Shown here: positions 10,509 to 18,622 of the stretch, piece after piece
Layout of the letters: each line of letters starts with the position of its first letter
Numbering within the stretch: position 1 is the first letter of the stretch
NCBI RefSeq assembly: GCF_900109995.1
Contig: NZ_FOCB01000004.1
Location: forward strand, 124,001 to 188,000
Source: Pseudomonas sp. ok272
GTDB taxonomy: Bacteria; Pseudomonadota; Gammaproteobacteria; Pseudomonadales; Pseudomonadaceae
Direction: 5' to 3'
Length of the DNA stretch: 64,000 nt
The notes under the pieces: model-generated
What the model was told of the DNA's origin: nothing
Databases searched by the model: none
What the model saw: only the letters and a program-made list of their open reading frames with translations
Made by a program: the position numbers and the translations under genes

Positions 10509-10745
10509 TTACGCCGAGTGGGCAGTAACGTAGTCGATTGCTGCTTGTACAGTAGTGATCTTCTCAGCTTCTTCGTCAGGGATTTCGGTCTCGAATTCCT
10601 CTTCCAGAGCCATCACCAGCTCAACGGTGTCAAGGGAGTCGGCACCCAGGTCTTCAACGAAGGAAGCACCGTTGGTGACTTCGTCTTCTTTAACGCCCAG
10701 TTGCTCAACAACGATTTTCTTGACGCGCTCTTCGATGGTGCTCAT
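10509..10745 (-). CDS. acpP: Acyl carrier protein
   Basis: The 78-residue acidic protein carries growing fatty acids on a phosphopantetheine arm. The attachment residue is Ser37 in the [10 protein letters not shown] motif. Sequence and length match the housekeeping ACP of Pseudomonas. An AT-rich stretch of about 190 bases separates it from fabG (10746-10937), with a TTATAA-like hexamer on the minus strand near 10883-10888, so it probably has its own strong promoter there. In P. aeruginosa acpP mRNA is reported to be a target of RgsA, for which a candidate lies at 4583-4699. Confidence 0.97.
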   Translation of the reverse strand: MSTIEERVKKIVVEQLGVKEDEVTNGASFVEDLGADSLDTVELVMALEEEFETEIPDEEAEKITTVQAAIDYVTAHSA

Positions 10746-10937
10746 ACCTTGTTTTCACTCCTAATGGACAAATTCAGGCAGCTGGCCAGTGGGTAAGTGT
10801 ATAGAAAGGCATTTCAGTTTTTCAACTGAAAGCTTCACTCCTCAAACCCTGATGACCCGCCACCAATAATTAGATTGCAGCTTTATAACGGATTTTAGAC
10901 AGCTCGTATGACATTTTTTTGAAGCGACCCGTCACAT

Positions 10938-11681
10938 TTAACTCATGTACATCCCGCCGTTCACCGGGATTGTAGCCCCAGTAACGTAAGCCGCACCGTC
11001 CGACGCAAGAAAAGCGACCACGGACGCAATCTCTTGAGCCTGCCCCAGACGGCCCAGCGGAATTTGTGCCTGCAAGGCTTCACGCTGCGCTTGCGGCAAC
11101 TCGCGGGTCATATCAGTATCGATAAAACCCGGCGCTACCGAATTGACCGTGATCGAGCGCGAGCCCACTTCACGTGCCAATGCACGACTAAAACCTTCCA
11201 GCCCTGCCTTGGCGGCTGCATAGTTTACTTGGCCTGCGTTGCCCATGGCACCCACAACCGAACCAATACTGATGATTCGCCCCCAACGCGCCTTGGTCAT
11301 GCCACGCAAAACGCCCTTGGACAAGCGGAATAGACTGTTCAGGTTGGTATCGACGACGTCATGCCACTCGTCGTCCTTCATGCGCATCATCAGGTTATCG
11401 CGGGTGATACCGGCGTTATTCACCAGAATCGCCGGCGCCCCGAACTGCTCCTGAATGCTCGCCAGCACAGCGGCGACGGACTCGTCGCTGGTGACATTCA
11501 ACTCAAGGCCTGTACCTTGAATGCCATGCTCTTTCAGGGTTTGAGCAATGCGCTCGGCACCCGAGGCGGACGTTGCAGTGCCTACCACGACAGCACCCTG
11601 ACGACCCAACTCCAGGGCGATGGCCTGGCCAATACCACGGCTGGCACCGGTAACCAGTGCAACTTTACCTTGCAGACTCAT
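10938..11681 (-). CDS. fabG: 3-oxoacyl-ACP reductase (FabG)
   Basis: The 247-residue short-chain dehydrogenase reduces 3-oxoacyl-ACP with NADPH. TGASRGIG (11-18) binds the cofactor, NNAG follows at about 88-91, and Ser139/Ser141, Tyr154 and Lys158 (YAAAK) make the active site. The frame is open upstream to 11732, but the ATG at 11681 has AGGAGA in front of it and gives the usual FabG N terminus (MSLQGKVALVTGA). It starts 16 bases after fabD. Confidence 0.96.
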   Translation of the reverse strand: MSLQGKVALVTGASRGIGQAIALELGRQGAVVVGTATSASGAERIAQTLKEHGIQGTGLELNVTSDESVAAVLASIQEQFGAPAILVNNAGITRDNLMMRMKDDEWHDVVDTNLNSLFRLSKGVLRGMTKARWGRIISIGSVVGAMGNAGQVNYAAAKAGLEGFSRALAREVGSRSITVNSVAPGFIDTDMTRELPQAQREALQAQIPLGRLGQAQEIASVVAFLASDGAAYVTGATIPVNGGMYMS

Positions 11682-11697
11682 GCAAGCTTCTCCTAAT

Positions 11698-12636
11698 TCA
11701 GGCCAGCGCTGCACGGGCGGCAGCGAAGGCATCTGGGGTATTGAGGTTAGAGGTCGACACGCCTTCGGCGCAGCGCTTGTTCAGGCCCGCCAGGACCTTG
11801 CCCGGACCGCACTCAACCAATTGAGTCGCGCCCTTGGCAGCCAGTGCCTGGACAGACTCAACCCAGCGTACGGGCTTATAGAGTTGTTCCAGCAGATCAC
11901 GCTTGAGGGCCTCAAGATCAACCGGTACGGCGGCGCTGACATTTTGCACCAACGGGATCTGTGGGACTTGCCAGTCGATCGCCGCAATGGACTCGGCAAA
12001 ACGCTCGGCGGCTGGACGCATCAGCTCGCAGTGCGATGGCACGCTCACGGGCAATGGCAGCGCACGCTTGGCTCCACGCGCCTTGCAGCCTTCGATGGCG
12101 CGCTCCACAGCAGCCTTGGCCCCGGCAATCACCACCTGGCCAGGCGAGTTGAAGTTAACGGCGCTAACCACCTCACCCTGGGCCGCTTCGGCGCAGGCTG
12201 CCAGCACATCAGCATCGTCCAGACCGAGAATGGCAGCCATACCGCCCTGCCCGGCCGGAACGGCTTCCTGCATCAACTGGCCACGACGCTCGACCAACTT
12301 GACCGCATCCCCCAGGCTCAGGCTGCCAGCGGCAACCAGCGCGCTGTACTCACCCAAACTGTGACCGGCAACATAGGCCGGACGCGCACCGCCTTCAGCC
12401 AGCCACAAGCGCCACAGGGCGATCGAAGCGGTCAGAATGGCCGGTTGGGTTTTATCGGTTTGATTGAGTTGCTCTTCCGGCCCTTGCTGGGTCAGCGCCC
12501 ACAGGTCGTAACCCAGGGCAGCGGAAGCTTCTTTGAATGTGTCGAGGACAACCGGATGTTGCGCGCCCAACTCGGCCAGCATGCCGAGGGACTGCGAACC
12601 CTGTCCTGGAAAGACAAATGCGAGAGAAGCAGACAT
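11698..12636 (-). CDS. fabD: Malonyl-CoA:ACP transacylase (FabD)
   Basis: The 312-residue enzyme loads malonyl groups onto ACP. Its N terminus is MSASLAFVFPGQGSQ and the nucleophile is Ser93 in GHSLGEYSAL. The later VSVPSHCELM segment carries the catalytic His. The longer open frame to 12735 adds residues unlike any FabD, so the ATG at 12636 is used. It is followed by fabG, and the 125-base gap upstream toward plsX may hold a promoter. Confidence 0.95.
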   Translation of the reverse strand: MSASLAFVFPGQGSQSLGMLAELGAQHPVVLDTFKEASAALGYDLWALTQQGPEEQLNQTDKTQPAILTASIALWRLWLAEGGARPAYVAGHSLGEYSALVAAGSLSLGDAVKLVERRGQLMQEAVPAGQGGMAAILGLDDADVLAACAEAAQGEVVSAVNFNSPGQVVIAGAKAAVERAIEGCKARGAKRALPLPVSVPSHCELMRPAAERFAESIAAIDWQVPQIPLVQNVSAAVPVDLEALKRDLLEQLYKPVRWVESVQALAAKGATQLVECGPGKVLAGLNKRCAEGVSTSNLNTPDAFAAARAALA

Positions 12637-12761
12637 GTAACAAGCCCCTAATGATCTTGTCGTCGGATAATTGACGCCCCACGCGGGGGACGCAAGAAAC
12701 TGACAGTTGGATGGCCAATTGAACTGAGCGGTCACATTTAAGCATTGTCCAACGCAAACGC

Positions 12762-13772
12762 CTAAAGCAACAAACCCTCCAGCCGCCCATGCAGGCGCTG
12801 CGGCAGGTCTTCCTGGATCTCGATCAATGCGCGCTGAATGGCACTCTGAAAGCCCAGCACACCAGCCGAGCCATGGCTTTTGATCACAATGCCCTGCAAC
12901 CCGAGAAAGCTTGCGCCATTGTGCCGGGCGGGCGCCAAGTCGGCCTGTAAACGCTTCATCAATGGCAACGCCAAGGCGCCCACCAATTTTGTAGCCAGGT
13001 TTTTGTTGAACAACGCCTCGATGCGCCCGGCAATCATGGTCGCCAGGCCCTCGCTGGATTTGAGCAGGATATTCCCGACAAAACCATCACAGACCACCAC
13101 ATCCGCCTCGCCACGGTACACGCCATCGCCCTCGACGAAACCGATGTAGTTCAGCCCCCGAGCGCTTTGCAGCAACGCGGCGGCGAGTTTCACCTGCTGG
13201 TTACCCTTGATGTCTTCGGTGCCGATGTTGAGCAGCGCGACCTTCGGCCGAACGACCCCCAAGGTCTCTGCCGCCACCGAACCCATTACCGCGAACTGAA
13301 GCAGATGTTCGGCACTGCAATCGACATTGGCCCCCAGGTCCAGCAACTGGCAATAGCCACGCTGCGTCGGGATAGCCGCAACCATCGCCGGCCGGTCAAT
13401 GCCTGGCAACGTCTTGAGCACATAGCGGGACAAAGCCATCAGCGCCCCGGTGTTACCCGCACTGACACAGGCCTGGGCCTTGCCATCGCGTAACAATTCG
13501 AGGGCTACCCGCATCGAGGAGTCCGGCTTGCCACGTAGGGCCTGGGAAGGTTTTTCATCCATGCCAATGACTTCGCCCGCCGACACAATCGTCAGGCGCG
13601 CGCGATCCACAGCTGAATGGCTGGCAATCAATTCTTCAAGAAGGGAGGGTTGACCGACGAGGGTCAGGTGCAGCGAGGGCGTAGCAGACAGACAAGCAAT
13701 GCTCGCCTGAACAATGCTGCGGGGACCGAAGTCCCCGCCCATTGCGTCAATCGCGATGACTTGAGCAGACAA
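12762..13772 (-). CDS. plsX: Phosphate acyltransferase PlsX
   Basis: The 336-residue enzyme makes acyl-phosphate from acyl-ACP for phospholipid synthesis with PlsY and PlsC. The family signature [13 protein letters not shown] lies at residues 7-19, and further conserved blocks are [15 protein letters not shown] and [13 protein letters not shown] [17 protein letters not shown]. The start is a TTG at 13772, three bases after the rpmF stop, without a clear ribosome binding site, which points to translational coupling with rpmF. No ATG near the N terminus fits better. Confidence 0.94.
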   Translation of the reverse strand: MSAQVIAIDAMGGDFGPRSIVQASIACLSATPSLHLTLVGQPSLLEELIASHSAVDRARLTIVSAGEVIGMDEKPSQALRGKPDSSMRVALELLRDGKAQACVSAGNTGALMALSRYVLKTLPGIDRPAMVAAIPTQRGYCQLLDLGANVDCSAEHLLQFAVMGSVAAETLGVVRPKVALLNIGTEDIKGNQQVKLAAALLQSARGLNYIGFVEGDGVYRGEADVVVCDGFVGNILLKSSEGLATMIAGRIEALFNKNLATKLVGALALPLMKRLQADLAPARHNGASFLGLQGIVIKSHGSAGVLGFQSAIQRALIEIQEDLPQRLHGRLEGLLL

Positions 13773-13775
13773 GGA

Positions 13776-13958
13776 TTACTCGTCAGCGCCCTTGTCGATC
13801 ACTTTACGGCCACGGTATACGCCTTCTGGCGATACGTGGTGACGCAGGTGAACTTCACCAGTAGTCTTTTCTACGGACAGAGTGCTTGCCTCGAGAGCAT
13901 CGTGGGAACGACGCATGTCACGGGCGGAGCGGGATTTTTTGTTCTGCTGAACAGCCAT
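13776..13958 (-). CDS. rpmF: 50S ribosomal protein L32
   Basis: The 60-residue basic protein begins [20 protein letters not shown], the hallmark of L32. The four-Cys zinc motif of some L32 proteins is absent, as is normal in Pseudomonas. It sits between the DUF177 gene and plsX, the conserved ribosome-to-lipid junction found in most gammaproteobacteria. Confidence 0.97.
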
Positions 13959-13971
13959 AATTGATTAACTC

Positions 13972-14499
13972 CTAAACGTTTGGGTCACGCTTTAACTGCG
14001 CCAATACACTGAACGGGTTGGACCGCGTTACCTCGTCCTCGCTCGGTTCGGGCTCATCGAGACCCGCCGGCTGCTGGCATTCTTCCGGATGATGAGCAGG
14101 CACAATGGGCAAGGCGAGCAGAAGCTCCTCCTCGATCAGTGACTGCAGATCCAAAGGATCTTCGCCCAGTTCCAGCACGTCATAACCTTTCGGCAACGAC
14201 TGGGTATTCGCACCCTCCTTCACCACAGCATAACTGCATTCGCTGTGAATCGGCAGGGTGACCAGCTCAAGACAACGCTGGCAAACCATTTTGACCTCGG
14301 TGTCGATAAAACTGTGGATGACCACAGATTTACGTTCATCTCGTTCAAAAACGAATTTAGCCTGCACCGTACCGACAGTGTCGGAAAGCGGGTCGCAGAG
14401 TCTCTCCAAATCGGCCAGCAGCATTTCACCTTGAAGGGTGGTGCCACGATCAGCCAATTTGCGCGGGTCAACGTGAGGTGGAATCGGGTCATTCAACAT
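13972..14499 (-). CDS. DUF177 family protein (YceD-like)
   Basis: The 175-residue acidic protein has the CQRCLELVTLPI motif of the DUF177/YceD family and an acidic patch. The C terminus ends NPFSVLAQLKRDPNV, the usual end of this family. It is always found upstream of rpmF; in plants and some bacteria its relatives take part in 23S rRNA accumulation. The gene begins the minus-strand rpmF-plsX-fab block and is divergent from maf. Confidence 0.9.
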   Translation of the reverse strand: MLNDPIPPHVDPRKLADRGTTLQGEMLLADLERLCDPLSDTVGTVQAKFVFERDERKSVVIHSFIDTEVKMVCQRCLELVTLPIHSECSYAVVKEGANTQSLPKGYDVLELGEDPLDLQSLIEEELLLALPIVPAHHPEECQQPAGLDEPEPSEDEVTRSNPFSVLAQLKRDPNV

Positions 14500-14604
14500 A
14501 GGCGCAGCATTATAGGGATGCCCCTGAACATGTCAAAGGAAATTCAACCCTGTCCGCCACTTGCAAGCCTCGCTAGAATTTACAACTGACTTTTGGAGAG
14601 CCGC

Positions 14605-15183
14605 ATGCTGCCTTTATTACTCGCTTCCAGCTCGATTTATCGCCGCGAACTGCTGACTCGCCTGCAACTGCCTTTCACCTGCAGCTCCCCGGACATCGAC
14701 GAAAGCCACCGCCCCGGCGAGACCGCCAGCGAACTGGTCAAGCGCCTATCCAAGGAAAAAGCCCAGGCCCTGGCAACCCGTCATCCAGCCCACCTCATCA
14801 TCGGCTCGGACCAAGTCGCGGTACTCGACGGGCAAATCATCGGCAAACCCCACACCTTCGAGAAGGCCCGCGAGCAGCTCCTGGCAGCCAGCGGCGCCAG
14901 CGTGACCTTCCTCACCGGCCTGGCGGTGCTCAACAGCCAGACCGGTGAATGCCAGGTCGATTGCGTGCCGTTCACCGTCCACATGCGCACACTGGATCAG
15001 GCACGCATCGAACGCTACCTGCGCGCCGAACAGCCCTACGACTGCGCAGGCAGCTTCAAGGCCGAAGGCCTGGGGGTGAGCCTGTTTCGAAGCACCGAAG
15101 GCCCTGATGCCACCAGCCTGGTCGGCCTGCCGCTAATCCGACTGGTGGACATGCTGCTCGCCGAAGGCCTACAGATTCCTTGA
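14605..15183 (+). CDS. Maf-like nucleotide pyrophosphatase (YceF type)
   Basis: The 192-residue protein hydrolyses non-canonical nucleoside triphosphates, and the YceF subgroup prefers m7GTP. It starts LLLASSSIYRRELLTRLQLP, the Maf signature with the SSS-x-RR substrate loop. IIGSDQVAVLDG carries the metal-binding Asp, and the YDCAGSFKAEGLG block is typical of YceF. The ATG at 14605 follows TTGGAGAG; the in-frame TTG at 14593 lies inside that ribosome binding site and is rejected. It is divergent from the DUF177 gene. Confidence 0.92.
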   Translation: MLPLLLASSSIYRRELLTRLQLPFTCSSPDIDESHRPGETASELVKRLSKEKAQALATRHPAHLIIGSDQVAVLDGQIIGKPHTFEKAREQLLAASGASVTFLTGLAVLNSQTGECQVDCVPFTVHMRTLDQARIERYLRAEQPYDCAGSFKAEGLGVSLFRSTEGPDATSLVGLPLIRLVDMLLAEGLQIP

Positions 15184-15213
15184 CGCGCAACGCCGCATCC
15201 GCGCACCCAGCAT

Positions 15214-15239
15214 AAAAAAACCGGCCTCAGGGGCCGGTT
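15214..15239 (-). terminator. Terminator between sppA and maf
   Basis: AACCGGCC (15219-15226) pairs with GGCCGGTT (15232-15239) around a 5-base loop. The minus strand continues into seven T residues, ending the sppA operon. On the plus strand TTCTT follows, so it may also end maf transcripts with lower efficiency. Confidence 0.75.
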
Positions 15240-15257
15240 CTTCATGCAGCATTACGA

Positions 15258-16247
15258 TCAGCGCAATGCCGGCCCTTGAAAGCCCATCCACATCGCCAAT
15301 TGCTCAGCCACGCTGGCCCCAAGCTTTTTCGAAAAGCGATCGAACGGCGACTCCTGAACGGTGAAGTCCACCAGTTCTTTCTCGCCAATCACATCCCGCG
15401 CCACCGAACTGGCATTACCCAGGCCATCGATCAAGCCCAACGGCAACGCCTGCTCACCCGACCAGACCAGGCCAGAGAACAACTCCGGATGCTCCTTGTC
15501 CTTGAGCCGATCACCGCGCCCCTTCTTCACACTGGCGATGAACTGTTGATGCGTTGTATCCAACACCCCCTGCCAGAACTTGGTTTCTTCGGGCTTCTGC
15601 GGCTGGAACGGATCAAGGAACGACTTGTGCTCGCCCGAGGTGTACGTGCGACGCTCAACCCCCAGCTTCTCCATGGTACCGACAAAGCCGTAACCGGCCG
15701 CCGTCACCCCGATAGAGCCCACCAGGCTCGCCTTGTCAGCATAGATCTGGTCCGCCGCACTGGCGATGTAGTAAGCCCCTGAAGCCCCCAGGTCGGATAT
15801 CACGGCATACACCTTGATCTGCGGGTGCAAGACGCGCAGACGGCCAATTTCATCGTAGACGTAGCCCGACTGCACCGGACTGCCGCCCGGACTGTTGATG
15901 CGCAGCACAACGCCCTTGACCTTCGGGTCCTCGAACGCCGCCCGCAGGCTGCCAACGATATTGTCGGCGCTGGCGGGTTCTTTATCGGCAATCACGCCAG
16001 TGATATCAATCAGCGCGGTGTAGCCCGGACCACGGGTCGCACTCTTCTCAATATCCATCAGCGGCGTGAAGAGGATCAGCGCGACAAACAGGTACACAAA
16101 GGTCAGCAACTTGAAAAAAATCCCCCAGCGCCGCGAACGACGCTGCTCCTGCACGCCTGCCAGCAAGGTCTTTTCCAACAGCTTCCAGCTTTTGTCGGCA
16201 CCGTCATCCGCACTTGCCTTGACAGGCGCTTTCCATTCGTCGGTCAT
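15258..16247 (-). CDS. sppA: Signal peptide peptidase SppA, short form (S49 family)
   Basis: The 329-residue inner-membrane serine protease is predicted to clear cleaved signal peptides. One membrane helix lies at about 43-63, then the S49 domain. Ser156 (DLGASGAYYIAS) and Lys208 (SGEHKSF) match the spacing of the Ser/Lys dyad in short SppA proteins such as the B. subtilis one. SPGGSPVQSG is the oxyanion-loop region. It lies 20 bases after the HAD gene on the same strand. Confidence 0.92.
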   Translation of the reverse strand: MTDEWKAPVKASADDGADKSWKLLEKTLLAGVQEQRRSRRWGIFFKLLTFVYLFVALILFTPLMDIEKSATRGPGYTALIDITGVIADKEPASADNIVGSLRAAFEDPKVKGVVLRINSPGGSPVQSGYVYDEIGRLRVLHPQIKVYAVISDLGASGAYYIASAADQIYADKASLVGSIGVTAAGYGFVGTMEKLGVERRTYTSGEHKSFLDPFQPQKPEETKFWQGVLDTTHQQFIASVKKGRGDRLKDKEHPELFSGLVWSGEQALPLGLIDGLGNASSVARDVIGEKELVDFTVQESPFDRFSKKLGASVAEQLAMWMGFQGPALR

Positions 16248-16267
16248 TCAATCCACCCCAACAACAT

Positions 16268-16933
16268 TTAATGGGCCCGCTGACCCAGCCAGGCATGCAA
16301 TTGCGAAAAATGGTCAATGCTCAGGCATGGCTCGAACATACGCAACGCCTCGATGGACTGGGCGCCATAGCTGACCGCCACGGAGGCCATGCCGGCATTG
16401 CGCGCCATCTGCAGGTCAAACGATGAATCCCCGACCATCAATGCCTGCCCGGCACGGACGCCGCAATGCGCAAGGATTTGCTCGAGCATCAGCGGATGAG
16501 GCTTGCTGGCGGTTTCATCCGCAGCACGGGTGATATCAAAAAAGCTTTCCCAGCCATGGGACTTGAGCACGCGATCCAACCCACGCCGAGCCTTGCCGGT
16601 TGCAACCGCCAACTGATAGCCCTCGGCACGAAACGCGCCCAGGGTTTCGACGACGCCGTCGAACAACGGCGAGGGCTCTGAATCCAGGGCGATGTAGTGA
16701 TCGGCATAATGCTGACGAAAAGCGACCAACTGCGCATCACCGATACCCGGATACAAGGTACGGATCGCCTCCGGCAAGCCAAGGCCGATAATGCCCTTGA
16801 CCGCCAGGTCGTCACACAAGGCATAGCCCGAGCGCTCGGAAGCAACGTGCATCGACTCGACGATCCGGCTAACAGAGTCAGCCAGCGTGCCATCCCAATC
16901 AAAAATCAATAACTTGCATTCAGATGGGTGCAC
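16268..16933 (-). CDS. HAD-IA family phosphatase (Gph-like)
   Basis: The 221-residue protein has the full HAD signature. Asp12 and Asp14 in [13 protein letters not shown] are the nucleophile and acid/base, VATGK is motif II, and [15 protein letters not shown] is the metal-binding motif IV, with Lys-Pro-His-Pro as motif III. The cap domain is of the C1 type seen in phosphoglycolate phosphatase. The exact substrate is unknown. The start overlaps the end of rluC by 14 bases, which indicates cotranscription. Confidence 0.9.
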   Translation of the reverse strand: MHPSECKLLIFDWDGTLADSVSRIVESMHVASERSGYALCDDLAVKGIIGLGLPEAIRTLYPGIGDAQLVAFRQHYADHYIALDSEPSPLFDGVVETLGAFRAEGYQLAVATGKARRGLDRVLKSHGWESFFDITRAADETASKPHPLMLEQILAHCGVRAGQALMVGDSSFDLQMARNAGMASVAVSYGAQSIEALRMFEPCLSIDHFSQLHAWLGQRAH

Positions 16934-17882
16934 TCAAGCGCTCCACGGTCTTGGCCCACACGTCATCGACAGGCGCCTGCAACTTGAGCTCGCCACCATC
17001 CGGCAATGGCACGGTCAGCATGTAGGCATGGAGAAACAGGCGTTTGCCGCCCATGTCGCGAATCTCCTTGCTGAAATCGTCATCGCCATACTTGGTATCA
17101 CCGGCGATACAGTGCCCCGCATGCTGGGTGTGCACGCGAATCTGGTGAGTCCGACCAGTGATCGGCTTGGCTTCGATCAGGGTGGCAAAGTCACCAAAGC
17201 GACGCAGGACCTTGAACACGGTCACAGATTCCTTGCCCTCCTCCTCGTCGACCTCGACCATGCGCTCTCCGGAGCGCAGGTTGCTCTTGCCCAGCGAGGC
17301 ACGCACCTGCTTGATCGAGGCGGCCCAGTTACCACGAACCAACGCCATATAGCGCTTATCGACACCATCGCCACGCAAGGCGGTGTGCAGATGGCGCAGC
17401 ATGCTGCGCTTCTTGGCGATCATCAGCAGGCCGGAGGTGTCGCGGTCGAGACGGTGAACCAGTTCGAGCTCCTTGCAATCGGGGCGCAACTGGCGAAAGG
17501 CTTCGATCACCCCGTACGTCAAGCCGCTACCACCGTGCACAGCGATGCCGCACGGCTTGTTGATCACGATCAGTGCTTTGTCTTCGAAGACAATCGAGGC
17601 TTCCAGGCGCTGCAACAAACCTTGCGCCAAGGGCACCGGTTCGTCGCGCTCAGGCACACGGACCGGCGGCACGCGCACGATATCACCCGCCTGCAGCTTG
17701 TATTCGGGCTTGATCCTTCCCTTGTTCACCCGCACTTCGCCTTTACGCAAAATGCGGTAAATCAAGGTCTTGGGCACGCCTTTGAGTCGAGCGAGCAGGA
17801 AGTTATCAATACGTTGGCCGGCATATTCCGGCGAGACCTCAAGCAGTTGTACGCTTGGAGTCGAGGGGGCAGTAGTCGTCAT
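16920..17882 (-). CDS. rluC: 23S rRNA pseudouridine synthase RluC
   Basis: The 320-residue RluA-family enzyme is expected to modify U955, U2504 and U2580 of 23S rRNA. It has an N-terminal S4 RNA-binding domain (about residues 20-80) and the catalytic motif HRLDRDTSG, with Asp146 as the nucleophile. [10 protein letters not shown] is the second signature. In Pseudomonas and E. coli rluC lies divergently next to rne, as it does here. Confidence 0.94.
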   Translation of the reverse strand: MTTTAPSTPSVQLLEVSPEYAGQRIDNFLLARLKGVPKTLIYRILRKGEVRVNKGRIKPEYKLQAGDIVRVPPVRVPERDEPVPLAQGLLQRLEASIVFEDKALIVINKPCGIAVHGGSGLTYGVIEAFRQLRPDCKELELVHRLDRDTSGLLMIAKKRSMLRHLHTALRGDGVDKRYMALVRGNWAASIKQVRASLGKSNLRSGERMVEVDEEEGKESVTVFKVLRRFGDFATLIEAKPITGRTHQIRVHTQHAGHCIAGDTKYGDDDFSKEIRDMGGKRLFLHAYMLTVPLPDGGELKLQAPVDDVWAKTVERLSAPI

Positions 17883-17911
17883 GCCGCGAATGATAACAAT
17901 TTTTTATGGAA

Positions 17912-17940
17912 TTGAAGCACTTAATCATTGCTGCTATAGT
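17912..17940 (+). promoter_or_regulatory. Sigma-70 promoter of rne
   Basis: TTGAAG (17912-17917) and TATAGT (17935-17940) are separated by 17 bases, a near-consensus sigma-70 promoter pointing toward rne. The start point would be near 17947, leaving a leader of about 676 nt. It lies in the gap between the divergent rluC and rne genes. Confidence 0.75.
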
Positions 17941-17946
17941 CGCGAA

Positions 17947-18622
17947 CGCCGCCAAAAGCGGCCTGGACAGAGGACAAACGGCAAGTTGCCGGCCCTGCCC
18001 AACGCAATTCATCAGGACGCGAGGCCGTCCTACGGGGCTTTCGCAATGATTGGAAGGTTCATGATTGTAACAAGCGCAGGTGACATGAGGCCTGAAGCGA
18101 GCACAGCCAGAGAGTAACCACTCGTCAGTTGTGCCGATATTTACGGCCAGTTCACAAAGTGCAGTCAGTCACGAATCGAACCATGAGCGAATGCTTCGGA
18201 AACAACGCCTGTTACAGCCGGGTACGGGTACAACCGCCTTTACCCGGTATTGAGTAGCCATGAGCGTGCCCTCCCCTTTGGAGTGCGCGGTAAATGCCAA
18301 CCCGCTGCGGATTCTGCGCGCGGCAGCACCCGAATTATCAGGGATACGTGTAGGGTGGAGATGCACAACCGTCGGACTGTGTAGCACTAGGCTTATATTT
18401 AGACGCTTCATCTCGTCCACAGTCGCCGGTTGATTCCTCCTCCTGACTGAGTGCTTAAGTAGCCACAGCAAGCAGGACGCGTACGTCGCGATGAAGGCCC
18501 ACATTGGCCGGACTTCGCTGGACACGGGAATGGCCAACCACTCCTGACGCACCTGACACCGACCGTGAGAAGTCGTGTGTGCCGAACGCCGTTTCCGGCA
18601 GCCCGGAAACCGACGGTACTAC
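17947..18622 (+). promoter_or_regulatory. Long 5' untranslated leader of rne
   Basis: There is no convincing gene between rluC and rne (17883-18622, 740 bp). From the predicted start the leader would be about 676 nt. It contains several short stems. The clearest is directly before the start codon: GTTTCCGG (18591-18598) pairs perfectly with CCGGAAAC (18603-18610) around CAGC, ending 12 bases before the ATG. No Shine-Dalgarno sequence is visible after it. In enterobacteria the rne leader is structured and lets RNase E cleave its own mRNA; this layout suggests a similar feedback device, without sequence likeness that I can claim. Confidence 0.6.

Noticed and set aside
9251..10528. A 425-codon plus-strand frame over fabF
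   Set aside because: It is antisense to fabF with no ribosome binding site or domain, explained by high GC codon use.
11681..11732. A longer fabG start at 11732
   Set aside because: The extra residues overlap the fabD stop region and do not match FabG, while the ATG at 11681 has a good AGGAGA site.
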